Origin: Flavobacteriaceae bacterium
GTDB taxonomy: Bacteria > Bacteroidota > Bacteroidia > Flavobacteriales > Flavobacteriaceae
NCBI GenBank assembly: GCA_014075215.1
Contig: CP046177.1
Coordinates: 1,178,001 to 1,242,000, forward strand
Direction: 5' to 3'
DNA length: 64,000 bases
Shown here: one piece after another, positions 9,119 to 18,877 of the stretch
How positions within the stretch are numbered: position 1 is the stretch's first letter
Layout of the letters: each line of letters starts with the position of its first letter
Made by a program: the position numbers and the translations under genes
The notes under the pieces: generated by a model
Told to the model about the DNA's origin: nothing
The model's input: the letters and a program-made list of their open reading frames with translations, nothing else
Databases searched by the model: none

Positions 9119-10207
9119 CTAATTTTGTAATAAACGAATAATTGATTTATACATCTTTTCTCCAACATTATTATTACCATATAACGGCATTTCAAAATTT
9201 GATTTTTTAGTTAAGAAATATTGATAAGCTGCCGTTATCTCTTGCGAATCACATCCGGTAACTCTTGCAATATTACAGGTAATCAATTCTACCCACTCTG
9301 TTTCATCGCGTATAACAATGCAATGCTTTTTATTAAAAAATGCTTCTTTTTGCAAACCTCCGCTATCTGTAATTACCATAATACAGTTTTTTAATAACTC
9401 CAGCATAGAAAAATATCCTACCGGTTCTATCAGCGTAATGGTTGGTTTTATATCAAACTTCATCAGCATTTTTTTGGTTCCGGGGTGTAGTGGTAAAATT
9501 ACTTGTCTATTTTGATGTATTTTTTCCAAACCGGAAAAAATAGCTTGTAACCTCTTCCGGTTCTCCGTATTCTCCTGCCTGTGAATGGTTGCCAATACAA
9601 ACGCTGAATGTTGTAATTTTAAATCTTCCAAAATAGATGATCTTTCTTTTGAAAACTTACTATAAAATGCAACAGCATCTTTCATAATATCTCCCGCTTT
9701 CTCAATAATTACGGGAAAATGATCAAACCCTTCTTTTTTCAGGTTTTGTAAGGCAATATCCGTAGGGCAAAGAAGCATATCGGAAATCCTGTCCGTAAGA
9801 ATCCTGTTAATTTCTTCAGGTATTTTCATATTAAAAGACCTCAATCCCGCTTCTATATGGATCACCTTTATCCCTATTTTTTTAGCAGCTAAAGCCCCGG
9901 CTAAGGTAGAGTTTGTATCTCCATATACAATGACTGCCAAAGGCTGCTCTTTTAGAAGAATAGCTTCTATTTCTTCGAGCATTTTACCTGTCATAGCCCC
10001 ATGATTCATTCTGTTGATATGTAAGTTATAGACAGGTTTGGGAATTTGCATTTCATCAAAAAAAACCGAACTCATATTGTTATCAAAGTGCTGACCCGTA
10101 TGCACAATAACTTCTTCTATTTCCCGATATTTCCTTATCAGTCTACTTAAAACAGCAGCTTTTACAAATTGAGGTCTCGCTCCCAGAATGGTAACTACCT
10201 TCTTCAT
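9119..10207 (-). CDS. wecB: UDP-N-acetylglucosamine 2-epimerase (non-hydrolysing)
   Basis: A 362-residue cytoplasmic GT-B-fold enzyme interconverting UDP-GlcNAc and UDP-ManNAc. Signatures: VTILGARPQFVKAAVLSRLI at the N terminus, VHTGQHFDNNMS, VYGDTNSTLAGALAA, HIEAGLRS, and TDSGGLQKEAFF near the C terminus. Length is normal. It supplies a ManNAc-type sugar to the surrounding glycan operon. The symbol follows the family and is not proof of an enterobacterial common antigen pathway. Confidence 0.9.
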   Translation of the reverse strand: MKKVVTILGARPQFVKAAVLSRLIRKYREIEEVIVHTGQHFDNNMSSVFFDEMQIPKPVYNLHINRMNHGAMTGKMLEEIEAILLKEQPLAVIVYGDTNSTLAGALAAKKIGIKVIHIEAGLRSFNMKIPEEINRILTDRISDMLLCPTDIALQNLKKEGFDHFPVIIEKAGDIMKDAVAFYSKFSKERSSILEDLKLQHSAFVLATIHRQENTENRKRLQAIFSGLEKIHQNRQVILPLHPGTKKMLMKFDIKPTITLIEPVGYFSMLELLKNCIMVITDSGGLQKEAFFNKKHCIVIRDETEWVELITCNIARVTGCDSQEITAAYQYFLTKKSNFEMPLYGNNNVGEKMYKSIIRLLQN

Positions 10208-10296
10208 TTTTCGAGTACAAATTGATTTATAGTATGTTAGATTTTATGTTATTTCTCCGGTATTTAAAAAACGTTGAATAAAAAACTTTCCAATTT

Positions 10297-11580
10297 TCAA
10301 CTTTTCAACTTTCCAACTATATTTATAACTTCAGCTAATTTTCTTGTCAAATTTTTTCTATGATATTTTTGTATATCTGTACTTTTTATCACTAGTTTTT
10401 TCATTTTAAAATCACGATAATAGTGGAGGATGGTTGTTTTGAGTTTTTGCTTGTCATCAAAATCTACCATAGTACCTGATCCTGTTTCATTAATAATGCT
10501 TGCGGCATCTCCGTCTTTGGGGCCAATGGCTAATATAGGGCGATTTGCTTGTAAATACTCAAATATCTTTCCTGTTATGATTCCTTTTGCACCGGGCACC
10601 TTATTGATTACCAACAATAATAATTGCGATTTTTGCTGATATAACTGTATCTCACCATGATTCAAATAATCAATAATACGTACATTATTATCATTAAAAA
10701 TAGCAATATCTTCTATTACTTCCGGTGCTATTTTGCCTATTAGTTGTATGCGAAGCTCTTTTTTAAAGTCAGGGTTTTCATCACTTATTTCTTTTAAGGC
10801 AGTCCATAGTATTTTGGGATTTCTATCGGTATTCATCATCCCGATATGAGTAATGCTAAAAGTGGAATCAGTATCACTTGTTCTACATAGGTTTTCAGTA
10901 TCAAATCCGTTTGTAATTACGTGAATATTTTTTGTAAACTTCCGAAAGCGTTCCTTCATAGTTGCACCCACAACAATCACTGCATCCGATGTAGCGAGTA
11001 CTTCTTTCTCCAGTTCATAATGGCGTTTTTTTGATTTTTTTGTCAGTGGTAGTTGATGAAAATAGTCTATTTCTGTCCATGGATCTCTAAAATCCGATAT
11101 CCATTTAATTCCTAATTTGGCTTTAAGCTCCATAGCTATTAAATGTATGCTGTGTGGTGGGCCGGTACTAATGATAAGGTCAATTTTGGTAGTACGGATG
11201 TATTTTATCAGGTATTTTACAGATGGTTTGACCCAGTATTTTCTGGCATCCGGGATAAAATAATTGGCACGAACGTATTGTAAAAACCTGCCGAAAACGC
11301 TTGGGTTCGGATGTAAAAAACCACTGCTTTGCTTCTTGTTTTTTTTTCCGAAAAAAGAAAAAATAGTATTGGGTTCAAAAATAGGTTGCCGTATTACTTC
11401 CACTCCCTTGGGTACCTGATTAAAGAGGCTTTTATCTTCAATAGCATATCGTGGGTTTTCTACGGTATACACAACAGGTTCTATGTCGAAATCACGTAAG
11501 TATTTTACAAACTTTAACCAACGTTGTACGCCCGATCCTCCGGATGGTGGCCAGTAATATGTAATAATGAGTACTTTCAT
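10297..11580 (-). CDS. Glycosyltransferase (GT-B fold)
   Basis: A 427-residue protein beginning with the glycine-rich acceptor loop (YYWPPSGGSGVQRWLKFVKYL) found in group-1 glycosyltransferases. The C-terminal nucleotide-sugar domain has IGMMNTDRNP and KIFEYLQANRPILAIGP. Donor and acceptor are unknown. Its start overlaps the end of the next upstream glycosyltransferase by 4 bp (ATGA), so the pair is translationally coupled. An 89-bp gap with a short direct repeat (TTTCAACTTTCCAAC-type) separates it from wecB. Confidence 0.87.
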   Translation of the reverse strand: MKVLIITYYWPPSGGSGVQRWLKFVKYLRDFDIEPVVYTVENPRYAIEDKSLFNQVPKGVEVIRQPIFEPNTIFSFFGKKNKKQSSGFLHPNPSVFGRFLQYVRANYFIPDARKYWVKPSVKYLIKYIRTTKIDLIISTGPPHSIHLIAMELKAKLGIKWISDFRDPWTEIDYFHQLPLTKKSKKRHYELEKEVLATSDAVIVVGATMKERFRKFTKNIHVITNGFDTENLCRTSDTDSTFSITHIGMMNTDRNPKILWTALKEISDENPDFKKELRIQLIGKIAPEVIEDIAIFNDNNVRIIDYLNHGEIQLYQQKSQLLLLVINKVPGAKGIITGKIFEYLQANRPILAIGPKDGDAASIINETGSGTMVDFDDKQKLKTTILHYYRDFKMKKLVIKSTDIQKYHRKNLTRKLAEVINIVGKLKS

Positions 11581-12767
11581 CCGGATAAAGTATCATATAA
11601 ATTAAGGAGTTCTTTTGAGGTGTGTTCCCAGGAAAATTCATTTTTTACAAATTCCGATCCATTTTTTCCTAATTGCTCTCTCAATTCCGGTTGAGTGTAA
11701 AGTTCTAATACTTTAGTAGCAAAATCTACCACATCTTTTTCTTTATGAATCAACCCTGCTTTAATTCTGTTAATGAGCTTTTTCTGCGCAATAGCATCAC
11801 TAACCAAAAGAGGTTTTGAAAAGCTCATATACTGAAACAACTTATTGGCATATGCAACATCGTGTTGTATATTTCTATGTAATGGAGAAATACAAAGATC
11901 ACTAGCCATTATATATGACGGAAACAAAGAAAGGTTTTGCCATCCTTCGAAATCTACAAATGCTGTTACTTTTGCATCTTTTACTTGCTGTTTTAAAATG
12001 GCATCCGTCGTATTTTTCCCAACAATGACCAATTTAATAGTTGGGATTTCTTTTGCTATTATTTCTAACGCGCTAATAGCTGTTTGTAAACCTCTTCTTA
12101 AATGAGTATCTCCCAAATACAATAAGGTAAAATAATCTTTATATCTGTTAATGATAGTGTCATTTAATTTTGCATTTTTATAAAAAGATGCAGCAACCGT
12201 ATTTGGAGCTACTATTATTTTTTGAGCAGCTATTTTGGTTCTTTCAATTACCTCATCTGCAAACTCTTGAGAAACCGTAACTATTTTAGTTGACTTAGCT
12301 ATAAATGCTTCTTCTTTTCTTTTCCATTTTTTCGGAGATATGATATATTTCCCCGGAAACTTCTGTAAATGAGGATACAATTTCATAATTTCAGGCATGT
12401 TGTCATGTAGATCCAGAACTGTAGGAAGGTTATATTGGTTGTTTGCTAAAAATACGGCCTCAGCTATTCGAATATCGTGAATGTGGAGTGCATTAACTTT
12501 ATTTTTATAAATAAAATCTGAAATTTTCCTTTTCATCAACCACGAATATAAAGGAATTGTATATGCCAAAGCAGATAATTTGTATTCCAGTTTGTTGGAA
12601 TGATATCTTTTGATTTTTATTCCTCTAATTTCTTCTTCGAATAACTGGTTTCCATAGTTTAAACAAAATAAAAATACTTCATGCCCTTTTTTGATTAGCT
12701 CAACTGCTTCATTTTCCACTCTGGGATCAGTAGGAAAATCGGAATCCAAAATCATTCCTATTCTCAA
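11577..12767 (-). CDS. Glycosyltransferase family 4 protein
   Basis: A 396-residue protein with N-terminal acceptor domain (MRIGMILDSDFPTDPRVENEA) and C-terminal Glycos_transf_1 domain (LLYLGDTHLRRGLQTAI, LVIVGKN, ANKLFQYMSFSKPLLVSD). The typical E-x7-E region is partly altered to NKLFQYMSFSKP. It sits between a methyltransferase gene (6 bp upstream) and the second glycosyltransferase (4-bp overlap). It is part of the surface-polysaccharide operon; sugar specificity is not predictable. Confidence 0.87.
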   Translation of the reverse strand: MRIGMILDSDFPTDPRVENEAVELIKKGHEVFLFCLNYGNQLFEEEIRGIKIKRYHSNKLEYKLSALAYTIPLYSWLMKRKISDFIYKNKVNALHIHDIRIAEAVFLANNQYNLPTVLDLHDNMPEIMKLYPHLQKFPGKYIISPKKWKRKEEAFIAKSTKIVTVSQEFADEVIERTKIAAQKIIVAPNTVAASFYKNAKLNDTIINRYKDYFTLLYLGDTHLRRGLQTAISALEIIAKEIPTIKLVIVGKNTTDAILKQQVKDAKVTAFVDFEGWQNLSLFPSYIMASDLCISPLHRNIQHDVAYANKLFQYMSFSKPLLVSDAIAQKKLINRIKAGLIHKEKDVVDFATKVLELYTQPELREQLGKNGSEFVKNEFSWEHTSKELLNLYDTLSG

Positions 12768-12773
12768 AATAAT

Positions 12774-13295
12774 TTATTTTTTGCGTTCTGCATATACCGC
12801 ATAATATCTCGGCATAAATGTTCTCAATAGGGGTCTAATCCCCAATTTCTTTACAGGACTGGTCCATTTTTCGGTTTGTATCATTTTCCACCCGGTTTTT
12901 TCCAATAGCCAATTAAACTGCCAGTCTTCAAATTCGTGATAATGCCTGTCCCACATATCTGTTTTACTCCTGTAAGCTTTGGCAAACCAGAGGTTTAGCG
13001 GAATGGTGGCAATGAGTTTTGCAGATGGCAATTCTTTTAATACGTTATAGGGTGCCACCAGGTGTTCCAGGATTTCAAAAGCAGTTACGGCATCTGCTTT
13101 GTATTTTTTTACTGTTTCCGGTAGTACATCCAAATCTTCTCCATTCGTATTCAAAACGGTATAACCGTGATCTTCCATGATTTTGCAAAACGGGTTCCTC
13201 GTACCCAAATCCAGTACAGTAGCAGGAGGGGGTACTACTCTTAGTAAAAAATCAATCGTATGTTGGTATCTTTTTTTTGGGTAGTAATTATCCAT
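12774..13295 (-). CDS. SAM-dependent methyltransferase, class I
   Basis: A short 173-residue methyltransferase with a compact Rossmann core: TVLDLGTRNPFCKIM (SAM glycine motif), then DAVTAFEILEHL (motif resembling the FEVLEH signature of methyltransferase type 11). It is probably a glycan- or lipid-modifying enzyme given its place 6 bp ahead of two glycosyltransferases. Confidence 0.82.
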   Translation of the reverse strand: MDNYYPKKRYQHTIDFLLRVVPPPATVLDLGTRNPFCKIMEDHGYTVLNTNGEDLDVLPETVKKYKADAVTAFEILEHLVAPYNVLKELPSAKLIATIPLNLWFAKAYRSKTDMWDRHYHEFEDWQFNWLLEKTGWKMIQTEKWTSPVKKLGIRPLLRTFMPRYYAVYAERKK

Positions 13296-13368
13296 ATTTA
13301 TTGATTTTATACGGTTTAAAGGTTAAAGATTCCAAGTTAGTTCACTCAATTCTTTTGAAATAAAACTA

Positions 13369-15792
13369 TCATTTATATTTCTTTTTCACTAAAAACCACC
13401 CAATAGGTAGTAAAAACAGCAGTACATAAGAAGTTAATGTAATTGTATTCCCTTTGGCAATTACAGTCGGTTCAAATTTGAACTCGATGATATGATTTCC
13501 GGCAGGGATGGGCATTCCTCTCAACACATAATTTACCCTATAGTGGGGAACCTGTTTTCCATTTATATAGGCATTCCAGCCAGCTTTGTAGTAGATTTCC
13601 GAAAAAACCGCAAACTGTTCAACGGTAGTTTTAGATTCGTATTTCAGATGGATAAGATCATAAGAAGTTAATGTAATGGTAGCAGTAGTATCTTTTTCTC
13701 TGGTCAAATTAAATTTTACTTTATACCCTTTTTTATTAATAACTGCTTCTTGTTTTGTTTGCAAACTATCCAATGCCTTGATCTCTTCATTTGCAGAATC
13801 CACTGTTTTTAAAGCATTTACAAACCAAGCATTTCCATTAGCATCCGGATTTATCTGTACCTCTTCTTTATCTTCATTATTGAAAATAAAGTACTTTACA
13901 TTTAGCATATTAAATATTTCCACATTATTATTAGCTATTTGAAAATCAAATAATTCCTGATAACGTCCCAATTTGGCGGCATGATAGCCTCCAATAGACT
14001 TATGAAAATACGATGTTCTTCCATCTTGTAAAGGGTTTACGGTAAAATTAGCCACTCTGTAATGACTCTTATCTTTTAAAATTTGCTGGTCGCCAACAGA
14101 AGCTATAAAAGGTTTTTCAATCTTTTCAGCAGGCTTAAAATCGTCCTGATTAACATATCTTTTCGCTACGGATATCAAGTCGAAAAGAATAAAGGCTCCC
14201 AAACCTATCATCACTTTTGTTTGATTCAACTTCTTTTTTAATAATGCCCAGAGCAATCCAAATGAAGCTATAATTAAAATCGCAGATTTCAAACTGTCCC
14301 ATAATACCAAGTATTGTCTGTCTGCTTTTAAGGCATCTACCAATCCGTCAACTTTATATTGCTTTTCAATATTCGTATAATAAGCATCATTCGGGCCTTC
14401 AAAAGTGGTAAACGAATAAGCATAAAACAAAGCAAAAAGTAGTATCCCGATAACCACATACAGTGCTTTTTTAAGTGCTTTTGTTTTTTCTTCCTGAGGT
14501 ATTTTATTTGAAAAAAATGCTTTTAAAGCCAATATTCCCAGCAGTGGAACACACAATTCGGCAATAATCTGTATAGAGGAGACGGCTCTAAACTTATTAT
14601 ATAGCGGTACATAATCTATAAAGAAATCGGTCAGGAACTCTAAATTTTTTCCCCAGCTCATCAACAGTGAAAATATAGTTGCTGCTACCAGCCAGTATTT
14701 ATACTTCCCCTTTACCAGGAAGGTTCCTAAAAAAAATAAAAAGAAAACAACAGCTCCTATGTATGCCGGTGCTTCTACAATAGGTTGATGACCCCAATAT
14801 ACGTATGCGTTTTCAGTAAATATATCCGCATTTTTCTTTCCAAATACCGATTCGACTTTTTTATATAAATTAGAGTTCTTTCCAAGTTTTTCAACTGTAC
14901 CTCCACCCATATAACGAGCAATTAGTAAATTAAACGTTTCCGCTTTTCCATAGCTATACTCGGTAATATAATTTTTGTCCAATCCGGTCCGGGCAATTTT
15001 GCTGGTTCCGTCCGGATTAATAGTCAACTCTGATTTCCCTCTCGTACTGTAATCCGTATACTGCTTCATAGAAAGCAACCTGGTCGAATTTACTCCCAAT
15101 CCTAATAGCATAGCAATCATAATTAGTGCTACCTGCTTTAAAAATGACTTCGTTTCTTTTTTCTTAATAGCATCTACTAATTCTACAATTCCTAGAATAA
15201 GGATCATAAAAACCATATAATAAGTCATCTGAGGATGATTTGCATATACCTCCAATGCCGTAGCTATTCCGGTAACCATAAATCCTGTTAAATATTTTCG
15301 TCTAAAAAGCCAAATGACTCCTGCCAAGACCATCGGTATGTATCCGATAGCATGTGCTTTTGCATTATGACCGGCTCCAAAAATGATAATTAAGTAGGTA
15401 GAAAAACCGAAAACCAAAGCTCCTAATATGGAAAGTTTCCAATGTGTGTTTAACGCTGTCAGCAATAAAAAAAAGCTTAGAAAATAAAGAAACAGATAAT
15501 CTGCCGGTCTTGGTAAAAAACGTATTATCTTATCTATATACCTTATAAAATCATTAGGATAATAAGCACTTAATTGAAATGCCGGCATTCCGCTGAACGC
15601 ACTTCCTGTCCAGTAGGGTTCTATTCCTTTATCGGCCCTAAAATCCTGAATCTCTTTTGCCATTCCGGTAAACTGAGTAATGTCTGATTGAGAAATTTTA
15701 TCGCCTTTTAAAACCGGATAAAAATATATCAAAGAGATCGCAACAAATAATACAAATGCAATAAGATATGGTGTTTCTTTTTTTAAATTCAT
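13369..15792 (-). CDS. YfhO family membrane protein
   Basis: An 807-residue integral membrane protein with about a dozen helices in the N-terminal two thirds and a soluble beta-rich C-terminal domain, closed by a last helix (YVLLFLLPIGWFLVKKKYK). The periplasmic segment includes VANFTVNPLQDGRTSYFHKSIGGYHAAKL, typical of YfhO. These GT-C-like proteins are proposed glycosyltransferases for cell-surface polymers. It overlaps the DUF4834 gene by 4 bp and heads the glycan operon. Confidence 0.88.
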   Translation of the reverse strand: MNLKKETPYLIAFVLFVAISLIYFYPVLKGDKISQSDITQFTGMAKEIQDFRADKGIEPYWTGSAFSGMPAFQLSAYYPNDFIRYIDKIIRFLPRPADYLFLYFLSFFLLLTALNTHWKLSILGALVFGFSTYLIIIFGAGHNAKAHAIGYIPMVLAGVIWLFRRKYLTGFMVTGIATALEVYANHPQMTYYMVFMILILGIVELVDAIKKKETKSFLKQVALIMIAMLLGLGVNSTRLLSMKQYTDYSTRGKSELTINPDGTSKIARTGLDKNYITEYSYGKAETFNLLIARYMGGGTVEKLGKNSNLYKKVESVFGKKNADIFTENAYVYWGHQPIVEAPAYIGAVVFFLFFLGTFLVKGKYKYWLVAATIFSLLMSWGKNLEFLTDFFIDYVPLYNKFRAVSSIQIIAELCVPLLGILALKAFFSNKIPQEEKTKALKKALYVVIGILLFALFYAYSFTTFEGPNDAYYTNIEKQYKVDGLVDALKADRQYLVLWDSLKSAILIIASFGLLWALLKKKLNQTKVMIGLGAFILFDLISVAKRYVNQDDFKPAEKIEKPFIASVGDQQILKDKSHYRVANFTVNPLQDGRTSYFHKSIGGYHAAKLGRYQELFDFQIANNNVEIFNMLNVKYFIFNNEDKEEVQINPDANGNAWFVNALKTVDSANEEIKALDSLQTKQEAVINKKGYKVKFNLTREKDTTATITLTSYDLIHLKYESKTTVEQFAVFSEIYYKAGWNAYINGKQVPHYRVNYVLRGMPIPAGNHIIEFKFEPTVIAKGNTITLTSYVLLFLLPIGWFLVKKKYK

Positions 15793-16058
15793 TCGTCTAG
15801 TTCTTCAAAATCTATATATTCACCAACCGATGAATTGCTTTCTTTTTGTGTATTCGGTTTTTTATCAATAACCGTTTCTCCTTCTTTGACTTTTGTTGTA
15901 TACTGATAAGGCTGTTCTTGTGACTTCCTTTGTATATTGTGCGCAACTTTTTTTAGTACTATGGGAGCCAGAATTCTCATCAAAAATTTTAAGATGTAAT
16001 AACCCAATACCAAGATCAGTATAGTTCTTATAAATCCGATTAATTCTGCCTGTTGCAT
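15789..16058 (-). CDS. DUF4834 family small membrane protein
   Basis: An 89-residue protein from an ATG at 16058: one N-terminal membrane helix (LIGFIRTILILVLGYYILKFLMRIL) and a charged, flexible tail ending EYIDFEELDE. A longer form starting at 16091 is possible but adds a non-conserved leader. Function is unknown. The 4-bp overlap with yfhO and the family's recurrent link to it suggest a common job in envelope biogenesis. Confidence 0.75.
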   Translation of the reverse strand: MQQAELIGFIRTILILVLGYYILKFLMRILAPIVLKKVAHNIQRKSQEQPYQYTTKVKEGETVIDKKPNTQKESNSSVGEYIDFEELDE

Positions 16059-16159
16059 TTGTTTTTCTAAATTTAAATTCAAAAATAACAATTTGGCTAT
16101 AATTGTAACGTTAAATAGTTTACAAAAACCTTAGCGTGTGTAAAAATATAGATATCGGA

Positions 16160-16190
16160 TTTGACAAATCGTTATTTTCAGCTATGTTTG
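16160..16190 (+). promoter_or_regulatory. Bacteroidetes-type promoter for the barrel gene
   Basis: An exact match to the Bacteroidetes sigma-factor consensus: TTTG at 16160-16163, 19 bases, then TATGTTTG at 16183-16190. Transcription would start near 16197, about 20 bases before the TTG start codon at 16216. Confidence 0.75.
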
Positions 16191-16215
16191 TAAAACACAT
16201 AAAGTTATTTTTTCG

Positions 16216-17229
16216 TTGAAATTATTTTTATCTATCACAAAGTTTACTGCCTTCTTACTCCTTTTAAATGGTAGTTTTATTGCCTCTTTGCAGGCTCAAT
16301 ATACAGAAGTTATCAACTCTAATCGTCCCGGGTTTTCCGAGAGTCCATATAGTGTTGGTACCGGGATTTATCAATTTGAAACCAATCTTTTTTTTAGAAA
16401 TACCTCTGCAGAATCCACCTTTTCGAGGCCTCAATCTTTAGGGATTAATTTTGCTTTTCGATCTGGTTTTTTTCTCGAACGTTTGGAACTTAATCTAAAT
16501 GCCGGTTATCAAAGAGATAAAATTATCTCTAATACTCCCTCTTCACATTATTTTGGATCGGGTTTAAGTGAATTTACGGTTGGAGCCAAGTATTTGGTCT
16601 ATCAACAAGAATATGAAGATAAAAGTAAAGAAATCAGGAGTTGGAGAAGAAGAAATGCCTTTGATTGGAAAAGAGTTATTCCGTCTGTTGCTGTTTATGC
16701 AGGTGTAAATACCGATTTTTTAGGAGACATTTATAAAACAGGAAAACTTTCTTATAAAGCAGGCATCTTATTACAAAATGATTTTTCCGAAAGATTCAAT
16801 TTAATAACCAATGTATTTTACGACAAAATTGGAACCGATCTTCCCGAACTCTCTTATATTGTAACAGCTACCATAAGCCTCAATGACAGATGGTCTACAT
16901 TTCTTGAAAATCAGGGAGCCAGAACAAAACTTCTATCAAGAGGAAATATAGGTAGCGGTTTGGCCTACTTGTACAGCAGGAATTTACAATTTAACAGTTC
17001 TCTACGATTTGTTACAGAAGGCAAAGCTGTGGGATTCTATGGTTCTTTTGGAATTTCTTATCGATTAGATAAGCACAAAGATAAACTGATTTCCGGTGGT
17101 AATCCGGAACTCATACTTGGTAAGCAAACCCGATATGCTTCCAAAGGTTTCTTCGGTAGAGTTTTTAGTAAAATAACAGGTATATTCAGAAAGAAAAACA
17201 GGGTTCCAAAGGTTAACACAAATAACTAG
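16216..17229 (+). CDS. Outer-membrane transporter-like beta-barrel protein, probably 3'-shortened
   Basis: A 337-residue protein from a TTG start (16216) placed just after a consensus promoter. It has a signal peptide (LFLSITKFTAFLLLLNGSFIASLQAQ) and a barrel with repeated aromatic strands. The early NSNRPGFSESPYSVGTGIYQFET resembles the transporter/phenol-degradation meta-pathway barrel family (PF13557-like). The frame ends at an in-frame TAG (17227-17229), after which the same frame stays open for 41 more codons. The barrel itself seems complete, so the product may still work. Confidence 0.78.
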   Translation: MKLFLSITKFTAFLLLLNGSFIASLQAQYTEVINSNRPGFSESPYSVGTGIYQFETNLFFRNTSAESTFSRPQSLGINFAFRSGFFLERLELNLNAGYQRDKIISNTPSSHYFGSGLSEFTVGAKYLVYQQEYEDKSKEIRSWRRRNAFDWKRVIPSVAVYAGVNTDFLGDIYKTGKLSYKAGILLQNDFSERFNLITNVFYDKIGTDLPELSYIVTATISLNDRWSTFLENQGARTKLLSRGNIGSGLAYLYSRNLQFNSSLRFVTEGKAVGFYGSFGISYRLDKHKDKLISGGNPELILGKQTRYASKGFFGRVFSKITGIFRKKNRVPKVNTNN

Positions 17230-17355
17230 ACTACAGGTGAAACAGGTAAAGCCAGGAAAAAGCCTAAAAGGGTTCGTAAAAAAGCAACAAAAATAAAACG
17301 TCCAAAGAAAAAGAAGAAAAAAAATAAAGACGATGATAAAGAAGAAGGTGTATAA
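17230..17355 (+). other. In-frame lysine-rich extension beyond the TAG stop
   Basis: Directly after the TAG at 17227 the same frame continues for 41 codons to TAA at 17353. It encodes a very basic segment (RKKPKRVRKK, then RPKKKKKKNKDDDKEEGV). The composition continues the basic end of the barrel protein (FRKKNRVPKV), so it looks like the original C terminus cut off by a point mutation. No separate start codon is present. Confidence 0.6.
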
Positions 17356-17381
17356 CTCATATTAATCATTTATTTTTTAAT

Positions 17382-18500
17382 ATGATAACGCTAAAAGAAT
17401 GTCATACAAAAAGAGAAATGAAACAATTTGTTACTTTTCCTTTTTCCATATATAAAAATAATCACTATTGGGTACCTCCTATAATTAAAGCCGAACTGGA
17501 AACTTTTGATAAAAAAGCGAACCCTGTTTTTAATGATGCTGATGCCCGATTTTTTATTGCTAAAAGAGGACAAAAAATAGTAGGTAGGATTGTTGCTATC
17601 ATCAATTGGTTTGAAGTTGAAAAGCAACAAATAAAAAAAATGCGTTTCGGATGGTTTGATGTGATAGATGATATCGAAGTAACAAAAGTTTTGATTGATA
17701 AGGTAAAGGAAATAGGTAAAGAAAATAAACTAACCTATATCGAAGGACCTATCGGGTTTAACAATCTTGATAAGACAGGTGTTTTAATTGAGGGGTTTGA
17801 TCATATCGGAACGATGATCACCTGGTATAACCACCCTTATTATAAAGAACATCTGGAACAACTAGGATTTGTAAAGGAAAAAGAATATCTGGAAAATAAG
17901 TTTATATTTAAGAAATCTTATGTTGAATATTACGGTAGAATCAGTAGTTTAATCAAACGTAGGTTTCAACTAACTCCTTTAAATTTTACAAAAACAAAAG
18001 ACATTATACCCTATGTAGGTGAAATGTTTGAATTATTTAATAAAACTTATTCAAAGCTTTCTACATTTATTCCTATTTCCGATGCACAAATTGCATTTTT
18101 TAAAAAAAAATATATTCATTTTATTAATCCGGAGTATATAAAATTTGTACTGGATGAGCATAAAAAAATAATTGCTTTTGCTATTGTAATGCCTTCTTTT
18201 TCAAAAGCATTGCAAAAAGCAAAAGGCAGGTTATTTCCATTTGGTATCTTTCATTTGTTATATGCAAAAAAGCATGCAAAAGATGTTATCTTTTATTTGA
18301 TTGGAATAGATCCCAGCTATCAAAACAAAGGAGTAAATGCCATTATTTTTGAAGAGTTTGCTAAAGTATTTATAAAAAAAGGGATTGAAAATTGTATCAG
18401 AACACCGGAATTAGAAGATAATACAGCTATTAAGGCCATTTGGAAAATTTTTCATCCTGTAACACACAAAAGAAGAAGAACGTATCGTATCGATATATGA
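17382..18500 (+). CDS. GNAT-like N-acetyltransferase family protein
   Basis: A 372-residue cytoplasmic protein with no signal or membrane helix. The N-terminal half contains FFIAKRGQKIVGRIVAIIN, resembling a GNAT beta4-beta5 unit. The C-terminal half has a second such unit ending in YLIGIDPSYQNKGVNAIIFEEFAKVF, where the P-x-x-Q-x-K-G turn matches the acetyl-CoA pyrophosphate loop. Double-GNAT proteins of this length are common hypotheticals in Bacteroidetes. Substrate unknown. Confidence 0.7.
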   Translation: MITLKECHTKREMKQFVTFPFSIYKNNHYWVPPIIKAELETFDKKANPVFNDADARFFIAKRGQKIVGRIVAIINWFEVEKQQIKKMRFGWFDVIDDIEVTKVLIDKVKEIGKENKLTYIEGPIGFNNLDKTGVLIEGFDHIGTMITWYNHPYYKEHLEQLGFVKEKEYLENKFIFKKSYVEYYGRISSLIKRRFQLTPLNFTKTKDIIPYVGEMFELFNKTYSKLSTFIPISDAQIAFFKKKYIHFINPEYIKFVLDEHKKIIAFAIVMPSFSKALQKAKGRLFPFGIFHLLYAKKHAKDVIFYLIGIDPSYQNKGVNAIIFEEFAKVFIKKGIENCIRTPELEDNTAIKAIWKIFHPVTHKRRRTYRIDI

Positions 18501-18877
18501 GATTAATTGAGGGGCTGTTGTTATAATTTTCCGCCTTTGAAATAAATCTCCTCATATATTTGGATATTAAGAATTATTTTTATAGGTTTGACTTGATAAA
18601 CGAAATAAAAGGGCTATGGCTTAAAAAAATTGAAAGCAGTTAAATTTTAATAACCCCCATACCTTTTCAGACGTCTTGTTTTGTTGTACGATTTTTAACA
18701 CCGCCTTTTTTTGAATAAAACAAAAAGGCATAAACCGGGCAGTACATAAATATTTATTGTTCCGGTATGAAACAGAGGCATACTAAGAAATGTCTGTAAA
18801 AAAATATCCGGTAGTTGTGGTTTATATGAAACACAGCAAAACCGGTGCGTATTAACTAATTTAAACAATTTTAAATC
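18501..18877. other. Intergenic region with a hairpin
   Basis: 377 bases without a supported gene. The only structure I see is a hairpin at 18703-18729 (GCCTTTTT paired with AAAAAGGC around a short loop), a possible terminator or 5' structure ahead of the M23 gene. There is no clear TAnnTTTG promoter box. Confidence 0.4.
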
